Shown one piece after another: positions 16,916 through 24,761 of a stretch of DNA of 64,000 bases. The position numbers and the translations under genes are program-made. Where the stretch lies: assembly GCF_016714275.1 (NCBI RefSeq), contig NZ_JADJNP010000001.1:1302001-1366000 (forward strand), written 5' to 3'. Every line of letters begins with the position of its first letter. The stretch's first letter is position 1. Source of the DNA: Tessaracoccus sp. GTDB lineage: Bacteria > Actinomycetota > Actinomycetes > Propionibacteriales > Propionibacteriaceae. The notes under the pieces are model-generated. The model saw nothing but the letters and a program-made list of their open reading frames with translations. It had not been told where the DNA came from and did no database searches.

Positions 16916-17750
16916 CGAGTCTCGGGCCGATCAACCCGTGCCGGGGGCTGAACAGGTAGACCAGCGCGAACACCGTGCCTTGGACGACGATGACGAGGCC
17001 GCCCGAGGAGGCGTCCAGCCAATAGCTCAGGTAGATGCCCAGCACCGAAGAGAACGCCGACATGACCGGCGCGATCACCAGCATCCGGCTGAAGCGGTCG
17101 GTGAGCAGGTGCGCGGTCGCCCCGGGGATGATCAGCATCGCCACGACGAGGATGACGCCGACGACCTGAAGTGCGACCACCGCGGTCAGGGCAAGCAGGC
17201 CGAGGAGCAGCGCCCCCAGCCGCCGCGGCGACAGCCCGATCGCGTGGGCGTGGGTGGGGTCGAACGCGTAGAGGGTGAGGTCGCGGCGCTTGACGATCAG
17301 CACCACGAAGGCGACCGCGGCGAGGACCCCGATCTGGACGAGGTCCGCGTCGGAGACTCCGAGGATGTTGCCGAAGACGATGTGATTGAGGTCGGTCTGG
17401 CTCGGCGTGACCGAGATCAGCACGAGGCCGACCGCGAACAGGGTCGTGAACACGATGCCGATCGCCGCGTCCTCCTTCACCCTGCTGGTGTCGCGGATCG
17501 CGGCGATGAGGGCGACGGCCAGGAAACCGAAGACGAGCGCGCCGAGCGCGAACGGCGCACCGACGATGTAGGCCAGCACGACGCCGGGAAGCACCGCGTG
17601 CGAGACGGCGTCGCCCATGAGCGACCAGCCGACGAGCACCAACCAGCAGGACAGCAGCGCGCAGACGACGGCGGCGACCACGGTCGTCGCGAGCGCGCGA
17701 ACCATGAACTCGTACTGGAGCGGGGCGAGGAGGAGGTCGAGGACGCTCAT
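16887..17750 (-). CDS. metal (Mn/Fe/Zn) ABC transporter permease
   Basis: This 287-residue ABC-3 family permease has about eight hydrophobic segments, starting near LATTVVAAVVCALLSCWLVL. The motif GDAVSHAVLPGVVLAY (near residue 46) and HAIGLSPRR are typical of manganese, iron and zinc permeases of the MntB/ZnuB type. Its start overlaps the ATPase stop (ATGA). The last nine residues (GRGRAVTAG) and the stop codon are encoded by the terminal copy of the 29-bp tandem array, so the original C-terminus was probably altered by repeat insertion. The tail is cytoplasmic and beyond the last helix, so function need not be lost. Confidence 0.92.
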   Translation of the reverse strand: MSVLDLLLAPLQYEFMVRALATTVVAAVVCALLSCWLVLVGWSLMGDAVSHAVLPGVVLAYIVGAPFALGALVFGFLAVALIAAIRDTSRVKEDAAIGIVFTTLFAVGLVLISVTPSQTDLNHIVFGNILGVSDADLVQIGVLAAVAFVVLIVKRRDLTLYAFDPTHAHAIGLSPRRLGALLLGLLALTAVVALQVVGVILVVAMLIIPGATAHLLTDRFSRMLVIAPVMSAFSSVLGIYLSYWLDASSGGLVIVVQGTVFALVYLFSPRHGLIGPRLGRGRAVTAG

Positions 17751-18487
17751 GCCGCGCCGCCCTGATCGAGGGTATCGAGCCCAAAGGCCCGTGCCAGATT
17801 GGACGGCGTGAGCGCGTCGGCCACCGGGCCCTGGAACAGCACCTTCCGCAGCAGCAGGACGGCCTCGTCGGCGAGGCTGGGCAGCGCGTGGAGGTCGTGG
17901 GTCGAGACGAGGATGGTCGCGCCGTCGTCCGCCAGCTCGCGCAGCACGTGCACGATGGTGGCCTCGCTGCGCTTGTCGACGCCGGCGAAGGGCTCGTCCA
18001 GCAGCATGATCCGGGCGCCCTGCGCCAACCCGCGCGCCACGAACGCGCGCTTGCGCTGCCCGCCGGAGAGCTGCCCGATCTGGCGGCCGGCGAGGTCACT
18101 CAGCTCGACGCGGTCCAGTGCCTCCGCGACGGCGGCCCGATCCGCGGGGTGCGGGCGGCGCGTGGGTCCGAGGTGCCCGTAGCGGCCCATCATGACGACG
18201 TCGCGCACCGAGACGGGGAAGGACCAGTCGACGGCCTCCCGCTGCGGCACGTAGCCGACCGCTCCTCGCCTGCGCGCGACGTCGGGGTCGACGCCGTCGA
18301 TCAGGACCGTGCCGCGATCGGGCCGGAGCATGCCCATGATGGCCTTGAAAAGCGTGGACTTGCCCGATCCGTTCATCCCGACGAGGCCGGTCACGCCGCC
18401 CGCCCGGACGTCGAGGTCCACGCCGTCGAGGGCGACGATCTCGCCGTAGCGCACGACGACGTCGCGGACCTGGATCGGGACGGTCAC
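17747..18487 (-). CDS. metal ABC transporter ATP-binding protein
   Basis: This 246-residue ABC ATPase has Walker A GMNGSGKSTLFKA, the signature LSGGQRKRAFVARGL, and Walker B IMLLDEPFAGVD followed by the switch histidine in VSTHDLHAL. It energises import by the permease at 16887. The substrate protein gene lies immediately upstream with a 4-nt overlap and the permease downstream with another, so the three are translated as one operon under the palindrome at 19420. Confidence 0.95.
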   Translation of the reverse strand: MTVPIQVRDVVVRYGEIVALDGVDLDVRAGGVTGLVGMNGSGKSTLFKAIMGMLRPDRGTVLIDGVDPDVARRRGAVGYVPQREAVDWSFPVSVRDVVMMGRYGHLGPTRRPHPADRAAVAEALDRVELSDLAGRQIGQLSGGQRKRAFVARGLAQGARIMLLDEPFAGVDKRSEATIVHVLRELADDGATILVSTHDLHALPSLADEAVLLLRKVLFQGPVADALTPSNLARAFGLDTLDQGGAA

Positions 18488-19404
18488 GAGGCCTGCCCCC
18501 TCAGGGCCGCCACGATCGTGTCGGCGTCGTAGCGGATCAGGTCGAGATAGGTCGGGACCGGGCCGTCGGCCTCGGACAGCGAGTCGACGTAGAGGACCCC
18601 GCCGAAGCGGGCGCCGGTGGCGTCGACGACGCGCCGCATGGGCTTGTCGGAGACGGTCGACTCGCAGAACACGGCCGGCACGTCGTTGTCGCGCACGAAG
18701 TCGATGGTCGCGGCGATCTGCTGCGGAGTCGCCTGCTGCTCGGCATTGACCGGCCAGATGTAGCGCTCGGTCAGGCCCGCGTCGCGCGCGAGGTAGGAGA
18801 ACGCGCCCTCGCAGGTCACCAGCGCCCGCTGGTGGGGCGGCAGCGCGGAGAGCTCAGTCACCAGCGCGTTCTGGATCTCCTGCAACTGCTCCCTGTACGC
18901 CCGCCCGTTCGCCTCGAACTCGCCCGCGTGCTCCGGAGCCAGGTCGCTGAACGCCGACACCATGTTGTCGACATAGGTCTGCACGTTGACCGGGCTCATC
19001 CACGCGTGCGGGTTCGGCTTTCCCGCGTAGGCGTCCCCGGCGATGTCGATCGGCACCACGCCGTCGGACACGACGACGTGGGGCACGTCCGCCGACTCGA
19101 CGAACTGCGCGAACCACAGCTCGAGGTTCAGCCCGTTGTCGAGGATGAGGTCGGCGTCGGCGGCCTTCGCGATGTCGCCGGGGGTCGGCTCATAGCCGTG
19201 GATCTCCGCGCCGGTCTTGGTGATCGACTCCACCTGGAGACGCTCCCCCGCGACGTTTCGCGCGATGTCCGCCAGCACGGTGAACGTCGTCAGCACCACC
19301 GGCTTCCCCGGGTCCTGCTGCCCGCGCGACGGCGTCGCCGCGCACCCGGCCAGCATCATGGCGGCGACGAGCACCGCCGCCACACCTCGCCATCTCGCGC
19401 GCAT
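18484..19404 (-). CDS. metal-binding lipoprotein of the ABC transporter (TroA/ZnuA family)
   Basis: This 306-residue substrate-binding lipoprotein has a signal peptide ending in the lipobox LAGC (cysteine near residue 21). The TroA-family metal histidines are visible in IHGYEPTPGDI and NPHAWMSPVN, and a C-terminal acidic ligand region follows. Its long His-rich loop is absent, which favours manganese or iron over zinc, though this is weak evidence. The ATG at 19404 has GAGGA upstream. It is the first gene of the metal uptake operon; the perfect palindrome lies 16 bp before the start codon. Confidence 0.93.
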   Translation of the reverse strand: MRARWRGVAAVLVAAMMLAGCAATPSRGQQDPGKPVVLTTFTVLADIARNVAGERLQVESITKTGAEIHGYEPTPGDIAKAADADLILDNGLNLELWFAQFVESADVPHVVVSDGVVPIDIAGDAYAGKPNPHAWMSPVNVQTYVDNMVSAFSDLAPEHAGEFEANGRAYREQLQEIQNALVTELSALPPHQRALVTCEGAFSYLARDAGLTERYIWPVNAEQQATPQQIAATIDFVRDNDVPAVFCESTVSDKPMRRVVDATGARFGGVLYVDSLSEADGPVPTYLDLIRYDADTIVAALRGQAS

Positions 19405-19419
19405 CGGCCCTCCTCAGCA

Positions 19420-19443
19420 AAATGTTCGTCTAGACGAACATTT
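19420..19443. promoter_or_regulatory. perfect 24-bp palindrome, likely metalloregulator operator
   Basis: AAATGTTCGTCTAGACGAAC followed by ATTT is a perfect 24-bp palindrome centred on CTAG, just upstream of the metal transporter start. Position and symmetry fit binding by the DtxR/MntR-family dimer encoded at 15940. It would overlap the promoter or 5' leader and block transcription when metal is plentiful. Confidence 0.85.
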
Positions 19444-19486
19444 GTGATTGTACTCCCGAAGATCTCGGCCGGGGCGTGGGGGTCGA

Positions 19487-20467
19487 TCAGGCCTGGGCGT
19501 TGACCTCATAGGACGTGTTGGTGGCCTCGAAGAAGTTGACCAGCTCGAACGTGTCGTTCGCCGCGGCCATCCACTTGGCCGGGTTGGCCACGTTGAACTC
19601 GGGCTCGAAGCCCAGCTCCTCCAGGCGGCGGTCGGTCAGGTAGCGCACGTAGTCGTTGACCACGTTGGCGTTCAGGCCGAGGATGCCGGTGGGCAGCAGG
19701 TCGCGGTTGTAGGCCTCCTCCATCGCCACGCCGTCGAGGATCATCTGGCGGATCTCCACGGCGAACTCGTCAGTCGCGACCTCCGGGTTCTCCTCCAGCA
19801 CCGTCAGGATCAGGTTGATGCCGAACTTCAGGTGCAGTGACTCGTCGCGCACGATCCAGTCGATCAGCGAGCCGAAGTTGCGCAGCAGGTTCCGCTGCCT
19901 GAACGACAGCGCCACCATGAAGCCGGAGTAGAACCAGATGCCCTCGAGGATCACGTTGTAGGCCACGAGGTTGCGGACGAAGTCCTGCTTGCCCGCCACC
20001 GTCGTGATGTCCAGGGTGTTCTCGGTCATGCGCCGGATGTAGCGCACCTCGAACTCCTCCTTGGCCGCCATCGACGGGACGGTCACGTGCGACTCGTAGG
20101 CCTGCTCCCGGTCGATGGGGAACGTCTCGAGCACGTACTCGAAGGCCATGCAGTGGTTGGCCTCCTCCCACATCTGCTTGGCCAGGTAGAGGTGGCACTC
20201 GGCGGCGTTGACGTAGGGGTAGACCCCGAACGCGAGCGCCTTGTTGACCAGCAGCTCGTTGGGGTTGAAGTAGCTCATCAGGTAGGTGAGGGCGTGCCGC
20301 TCGTCGTCGGTCATACGGGCGAAGTCGGCCAGATCCTCGCCGAGCTGGATCTCGTTGGGGAACCACGTGTTGGCGACGGCCTGGTTGTACAGGTCGTAGG
20401 CCCACGGATAGGTGACGGGCTTGAGCAGCAGGCCTTCCTGGATGCCGGTGCCGAGGATGGATGTCAT
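19487..20467 (-). CDS. nrdB: ribonucleotide reductase small subunit, class Ic-like
   Basis: R2 subunit of 326 residues. It holds the dinuclear metal cofactor that starts the radical for NrdA. The metal-ligand glutamates and histidines are present: NPNEL, WEEANH, ILEGIWFY and VRDESLH. The residue four after the first ligand His is Phe (EEANHCMAF) where class Ia/Ib enzymes have the radical tyrosine. The same E-x-x-H-x3-F pattern defines the Chlamydia class Ic enzymes that use a Mn(IV)/Fe(III) cofactor. The conserved C-terminal tyrosine (TSYEV) for radical transfer is kept. It follows nrdA by 57 bp, and the Mn/Fe-type importer operon lies next downstream, which fits a manganese need. Confidence 0.94.
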   Translation of the reverse strand: MTSILGTGIQEGLLLKPVTYPWAYDLYNQAVANTWFPNEIQLGEDLADFARMTDDERHALTYLMSYFNPNELLVNKALAFGVYPYVNAAECHLYLAKQMWEEANHCMAFEYVLETFPIDREQAYESHVTVPSMAAKEEFEVRYIRRMTENTLDITTVAGKQDFVRNLVAYNVILEGIWFYSGFMVALSFRQRNLLRNFGSLIDWIVRDESLHLKFGINLILTVLEENPEVATDEFAVEIRQMILDGVAMEEAYNRDLLPTGILGLNANVVNDYVRYLTDRRLEELGFEPEFNVANPAKWMAAANDTFELVNFFEATNTSYEVNAQA

Positions 20468-20524
20468 GGGGAAATCTCCTTGCTGGAGGGCGCGCAGGAA
20501 CGCTGGCGCCCGAAGTTTGGGGGA

Positions 20525-23134
20525 CTACTGGCAGGACTCGCACTGGAGGCGTTCCTGCGGGTCGACCGGGCAGGCGGCGCCGTCGACGACGTCGACCTCC
20601 AGCCCGGCCGACGGCGCGGGCTCCAGCTGGATCGTCTGGGCCGCGGCGCGAGCACCGAAGCCGACAGGCGCGGCAGGTGCAGGGGCGGCCGGGGCCGGCG
20701 TGGCGCTCGACGAGGGGCGCGCGCCGAAGCCGCGGCGGGGACCGGCACCCACGCCGGCGATCTCCGCGGCCTTGTTCACCTTCACGGTGCTCTGCTCGGC
20801 CTGGTGGCGCGGCATCATGTGCAGGTAGTACGTGGTCTTGACGCCCATCCGCCAGGCCAGCTGGTACAGGTCCACCATGGTCGAAACAGACCGGTCGGCG
20901 AGGTAGACGTTGCGGCTGATCGCCTGGTCGATCCACTTCTGCGCCCGCGCGGCCACGTGCAGGTATGCCGTCGGATCCACCTGGAAGCTGGTGCGGTAGG
21001 TGGCCTTGAGCCACTCGGGCACGCCGTCGACCTTGCTCAGGTCACCCTGGAAGCGCAGCAGGTCGTCGCGCACCTGCTCCCACAGGCCGAGGCCCTTCAG
21101 GTCCGCCACCAAGTTTCGGTTGATCTCCAGGAACTTGCCCGACGACGTCGTGCGGCTGAAGATCTGGCTGAACTGCGGATCGAGGCCGGGTGTGGTTCCC
21201 GCGACCAGCCCGATGGACGCCGTCGGGGCGATGGCCATGAGGGTCGCGTTGCGGATCCCTCCGCGGACGCGGGCGCGGAGGTGGTCCCAGTCGAGGCGAG
21301 CGGCGCGGTCCACCTCGACGGCGACCCCGCGGTCACGCTCCAGCTCGTCGAGGGTGTCGACCGGAACGAGGCCCTTCGACCAGCGCGACCCGACGAAGTT
21401 GGCGTAGGGCCCACGCTCGCGGGACAGGTCGCAGGAGGCGTCGATGGCGTGCCAGCTGATGAACTCGACCACCTCGTCGATCACGTCCCACGCCTCGGGC
21501 GAGTCGTAGGCGAAGCCGAGGCGCTCGATGATGTCGGAGAATCCCATCACGCCGAGGCCGACGGCGCGGTTCTCTCGGTTGGCATGCTCCGCCTCCGGCA
21601 CCGACGACGCCGTGATGTCGACGAGGTTGTCCAGCTGGCGCACGGCGGTGCGAACCGAGCGCGCCATGAGGTCCCAGTCGAACCGCGCGCCGCGGCCCGT
21701 CCCGACGAGGTGCCGCGACAGGTTGATCGAGGCGAGATTGCAGACGGCGACGTTGTCGGCGTCCTGCGGCAGGCAGACCTCGGTGCACAGGTTGGACAGG
21801 TGGATGGTTCCCGTGTTGTTGTTCAGCGCGCGCGTGTTGATGGTGTCCTTCCACGTCAGCCACGGGTGCGACGTGGTCTGCAGCGTGACGAGGATGGCCT
21901 TCCACTGCTCGCGGGCGCGCGTCTTCTTGAACCGGCGCAGCTCGCCGGACTCCGCCATCGCGACGTACTCGGCGTAGCGGCGCGAGAACGCGGCGCCGTA
22001 CAGCTCGACGAGGTCCGCTGTGTCCAGCGGGTCGAACAGGTACCAGTCGTCGTCGGCCTGGACGCGCTTCATGAACTCATCGCTGATCCACACGGCGGTG
22101 TTGGCGGTGCGGACGCGGCGGTAGGGATCACCGGAGTTCTGCTTCAGGTCGAGGAACTGGGCGAAGTCGAGGTGCCAGTTCTCCATGTAGAAGCACAGCG
22201 CTCCGAACTTCTTGCCGCCGCGGGAGACCGCGCGCAGCGTCGAGTCGATGGTGTGCATGAACGGGATGGGACCGGTCGAGGTGGTGTTGTTGGACCGGAT
22301 GGGCGAGCCCTCGGAGCGCAGCTTCGTCACCGAGAGGCCGATGCCGCCGGTGCCCTTCGTCAGCCACATGACGTCGCGGACGGACTTCGCGATGTGCTCG
22401 ATCTCGTCGTCCATCTGCATGACGAAGCAGTTGGACAGCTGCGCGTAGCGGGTGCCCGCATTGACCAGGGTGGAGCCCGCCGCGAGGTACAGCAGCCGGC
22501 TCATCGCCTCGTACAGCTCGAGCGCGACGACGGTGGGATCGGCCTCGTTGAGGGAAAGCCCCATGGCCACGCGCATCCAGAAGAACTGGGGCACCTCGAT
22601 GGAGTGACGCGCCTCGTCGGTCAGCATGTAGCGGTTTCGCATGGTCTGGACGCCGATGAAGCGCAGGAGGTCGTCGCGCTCGGGCGCGAGCGCCGACGCC
22701 AGGGCGTCGAGGTCGAACGACGTCGCCAGCTCGGGCGCGAGCAGCCCGGCGCGGACGGCACGCTCGACGTAACCCGGGAAGTGCGCGACGTGCAGTTGCT
22801 GGATGGTCTCGGGCGCGCCGTCGCCGAACAGGTCGTGGGTGTCGCCGAAGACCTGCTTGTACAGCTTCTTGGTGAGCAGCCGCGCGGCGATGGTGTCGTA
22901 GGCGGGATCGTCCTTGACGTTGGCGAGCGCCACGTGGATGACCGCGTCGTCGAGCTGATCGGTGCTGATCTTGTCGAACAGCGTGATCTCGACCTCGGAC
23001 TGCAACTGCACCGCGCGGGTGAGCTCGTCGTCGAGCCCGCGGGCCGCGTCGGCGATGGAGACGGCGACCTCGGTGCCGTCGTAGTCGACCAGGGATCCGT
23101 CGCGCTTCTGCACGCGAATGGAAACGGTATTCAT
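20525..23134 (-). CDS. nrdA: ribonucleoside-diphosphate reductase large subunit
   Basis: This R1 catalytic subunit of 869 residues makes deoxynucleoside diphosphates with radical input from NrdB. An N-terminal ATP-cone (about residues 5-95, VQKRDGSLVDYD) suggests allosteric activity control. The active-site motif NLCTEVCLP and the radical-path tyrosines in TTYYLHM are present. The C-terminus carries the redox-active cysteine pair as CESCQ after a Pro/Ala-rich flexible linker (about residues 770-845). Upstream is a strong promoter and a cobalamin riboswitch, so expression should fall when B12 is available. A B12-dependent class II reductase elsewhere in the genome is therefore expected. Confidence 0.97.
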   Translation of the reverse strand: MNTVSIRVQKRDGSLVDYDGTEVAVSIADAARGLDDELTRAVQLQSEVEITLFDKISTDQLDDAVIHVALANVKDDPAYDTIAARLLTKKLYKQVFGDTHDLFGDGAPETIQQLHVAHFPGYVERAVRAGLLAPELATSFDLDALASALAPERDDLLRFIGVQTMRNRYMLTDEARHSIEVPQFFWMRVAMGLSLNEADPTVVALELYEAMSRLLYLAAGSTLVNAGTRYAQLSNCFVMQMDDEIEHIAKSVRDVMWLTKGTGGIGLSVTKLRSEGSPIRSNNTTSTGPIPFMHTIDSTLRAVSRGGKKFGALCFYMENWHLDFAQFLDLKQNSGDPYRRVRTANTAVWISDEFMKRVQADDDWYLFDPLDTADLVELYGAAFSRRYAEYVAMAESGELRRFKKTRAREQWKAILVTLQTTSHPWLTWKDTINTRALNNNTGTIHLSNLCTEVCLPQDADNVAVCNLASINLSRHLVGTGRGARFDWDLMARSVRTAVRQLDNLVDITASSVPEAEHANRENRAVGLGVMGFSDIIERLGFAYDSPEAWDVIDEVVEFISWHAIDASCDLSRERGPYANFVGSRWSKGLVPVDTLDELERDRGVAVEVDRAARLDWDHLRARVRGGIRNATLMAIAPTASIGLVAGTTPGLDPQFSQIFSRTTSSGKFLEINRNLVADLKGLGLWEQVRDDLLRFQGDLSKVDGVPEWLKATYRTSFQVDPTAYLHVAARAQKWIDQAISRNVYLADRSVSTMVDLYQLAWRMGVKTTYYLHMMPRHQAEQSTVKVNKAAEIAGVGAGPRRGFGARPSSSATPAPAAPAPAAPVGFGARAAAQTIQLEPAPSAGLEVDVVDGAACPVDPQERLQCESCQ

Positions 23135-23149
23135 GATGTCTTCCCTCGA

Positions 23150-23338
23150 AGCACTGTCTCGTGGCAGGTCTTCGGACTCGCGAGCGCGCCTTCCGGCACC
23201 TACTGGCCGTCGCTTCCCAGGAGTCCTTCTCCCAGTGCTGATGACGGCGGTCGTTCTCGCATACCGCTGCGGGGCAGCTCCGGATTCTCACCGGATTCCC
23301 TCTTAGCCACCCACCAGGCGGTGGGCAGAACCACATGC
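23150..23338 (-). promoter_or_regulatory. cobalamin riboswitch in the nrdAB leader
   Basis: Read leftward, the leader contains GGGAATCCGGTGAGAATCCG, then GAGCTGCCCCGCAGCGGT, CACTGGGA and AGTCCGAAGACCTGCC. These are the conserved core and closing elements of the adenosylcobalamin riboswitch. It ends about 15 bp before the nrdA ATG, so ligand binding probably hides the ribosome-binding site. Cobalamin control of a B12-independent reductase is known in Streptomyces and other bacteria. Confidence 0.95.
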
Positions 23339-23345
23339 TTCGGGA

Positions 23346-23375
23346 ACTATATGTGGATCACTGCGGCGGCGTCAA
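23346..23375 (-). promoter_or_regulatory. promoter of nrdAB
   Basis: Reading leftward there is TTGACG (23375-23370), an 18-bp spacer and TATAGT (23351-23346), close to consensus. It would start transcription at about 23339, exactly at the 5' edge of the cobalamin riboswitch. It abuts the nhaA stop codon. Confidence 0.75.
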
Positions 23376-23378
23376 CCA

Positions 23379-24647
23379 CTAGATGTTGGGCCTGCCGGCA
23401 GTCGGCGTGTCCTCGTCGCCGATCCTCGCCAGGTCTATATCGGGCACGCCGTCTTCGTTCATGTCCGCCGTGCGCACCTTGCGCGCATCCCACCGCAGGA
23501 GCCCGCCACCGAGCCCCGCGGCGACGAGACTGGCCACCAGAACGCCTACCTTCGCCCCGACGAGGTGCGACGAGTCCGCGAAAGAGAGCTCGGCGATCAG
23601 GAGCGAGACCGTGAAACCGATGCCGCAGAGAAATCCGATGGGCAGCAGGTCCCTGATGCCGATCGCATCGGGCAGGCGCAACGGCGTCAGCCGGGTGACG
23701 AGGCTCGCCGTGCCGAGGACACCGATCACTTTTCCCGCGACCAGAGCCACCAGGACCGCGACGAGTACCTGCTTGCTGGGCCCGTGCCCGCCTGCGCCCA
23801 CAACAGTGATCCCGGAGGCGAAGAACGCGAAGATGGGGAGGGCGACGCCCGCCGACCACGGGCGGATGGCCGCGTCCATCGCATGCGTTCGGGGCGCGGT
23901 CTCGCCGCGCCGAGCGACGGCGGGGACGGTGAGGCCGAGCACCACCCCTGCGATCGTGGCGTGCACGCCGCTTGCATGCACGAATCCCCATGCGACCGCG
24001 GCCAAGGGCACCAGCAGCCACCAGTACGGTCGCCGGGACCGCACCACGAGACCGAAACCCACGACGGCGACGAGCGCACCGAGGATGGCAACGGGGTGAA
24101 GGGTGTCGGTGTAGAAGACGGCGATGACGACGATCGCGAGCAGATCGTCGACGACGGCGAGGGTCAGCAGGAACGTGCGCAGCGCGCGCGGCAGCCCGCG
24201 GCCGAGAACGGCGAGCACCGCGAGCGCGAACGCGATGTCGGTCGCCGTCGGCACGGCCCAGCCGTGGAGCGCCTCGCGTTCCCCTAGCGCGACGACGAGC
24301 ACGCTGAAGAGCACCGCGGGTACCGCCATGCCGCCGACGGCTGCGGCGATGGGCACGCCGGCCTCCTTCGGCTGGCGCAGGCTGCCGGCGACCAGCTCGT
24401 GCTTGAGCTCGACCCCCACAACGAAGAAGAAGACGGCGAGCAGCCCGTCGGCCGCCCATGCCGAGAGCGGGAGATTCAGGTGCAGCGCCGCAGGGCCGAA
24501 CGAGAGCCCGGACAGCGCGGCGAAGGACTCCCGCCAGGGTGAGTTCGCCCAAGCGAACCCGACGGCGGCCGCGAGCAACAACAGCAGGCCGCCCGTCGTC
24601 TCTCGGGTCACGAGGCGGACGATGCGGCTTCGTGGTCGTGGGGTCAT
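23379..24647 (-). CDS. nhaA: Na+/H+ antiporter NhaA
   Basis: NhaA exports sodium in exchange for protons across the cytoplasmic membrane. The 422-residue protein has about 11-12 hydrophobic segments and the hallmark aspartate pair in TLAVVDDLLAIVVIA that binds the ions. VGVELKHELVAGSLR, VPTATDIAFALAVL and LCGIGFTVSLLIA are family signatures. A hydrophilic tail of about 40 residues (MNEDGVPDID, a Ca-binding-like Asp-rich loop) follows. I chose ATG 24647; an upstream start at 24713 would translate the structured leader. It has no obvious link to the corrinoid genes around it. Confidence 0.95.
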   Translation of the reverse strand: MTPRPRSRIVRLVTRETTGGLLLLLAAAVGFAWANSPWRESFAALSGLSFGPAALHLNLPLSAWAADGLLAVFFFVVGVELKHELVAGSLRQPKEAGVPIAAAVGGMAVPAVLFSVLVVALGEREALHGWAVPTATDIAFALAVLAVLGRGLPRALRTFLLTLAVVDDLLAIVVIAVFYTDTLHPVAILGALVAVVGFGLVVRSRRPYWWLLVPLAAVAWGFVHASGVHATIAGVVLGLTVPAVARRGETAPRTHAMDAAIRPWSAGVALPIFAFFASGITVVGAGGHGPSKQVLVAVLVALVAGKVIGVLGTASLVTRLTPLRLPDAIGIRDLLPIGFLCGIGFTVSLLIAELSFADSSHLVGAKVGVLVASLVAAGLGGGLLRWDARKVRTADMNEDGVPDIDLARIGDEDTPTAGRPNI

Positions 24648-24652
24648 GGGCG

Positions 24653-24729
24653 CTCCTGGTCTCGTCTCCGCACCCCTTTGTCGGGGGCGTGCCGACCAGA
24701 CTTCCCGGCTCACCGGAGGAGCACTCTAC
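24653..24729 (-). ncRNA. structured nhaA leader, riboswitch-like
   Basis: Leftward, the leader contains GTGAGCCGGGAAGTCTGGTC and then a GCACGCCCC...GGGGTGC stem just before the start. GCCG...CGGC can pair around AAGTCTGGT. The compact, strongly paired structure between a promoter-sized gap and the start codon looks like a cis-regulatory RNA for an ion transporter. I cannot name the family with certainty. Confidence 0.5.
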
Positions 24730-24761
24730 CAAGCATCGCGCACCGGCAGAGTCTACGCGTT

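Noticed and set aside
16858..18099. Alternative leftward frame across the metal permease and ATPase genes
   Set aside because: It has Arg/Pro-rich shadow composition. The true permease and ATPase frames carry the family motifs.
19487..20467. R2-like ligand-binding oxidase instead of a ribonucleotide reductase subunit
   Set aside because: It lies directly behind nrdA and keeps the C-terminal radical-transfer tyrosine and the R2 motif order.
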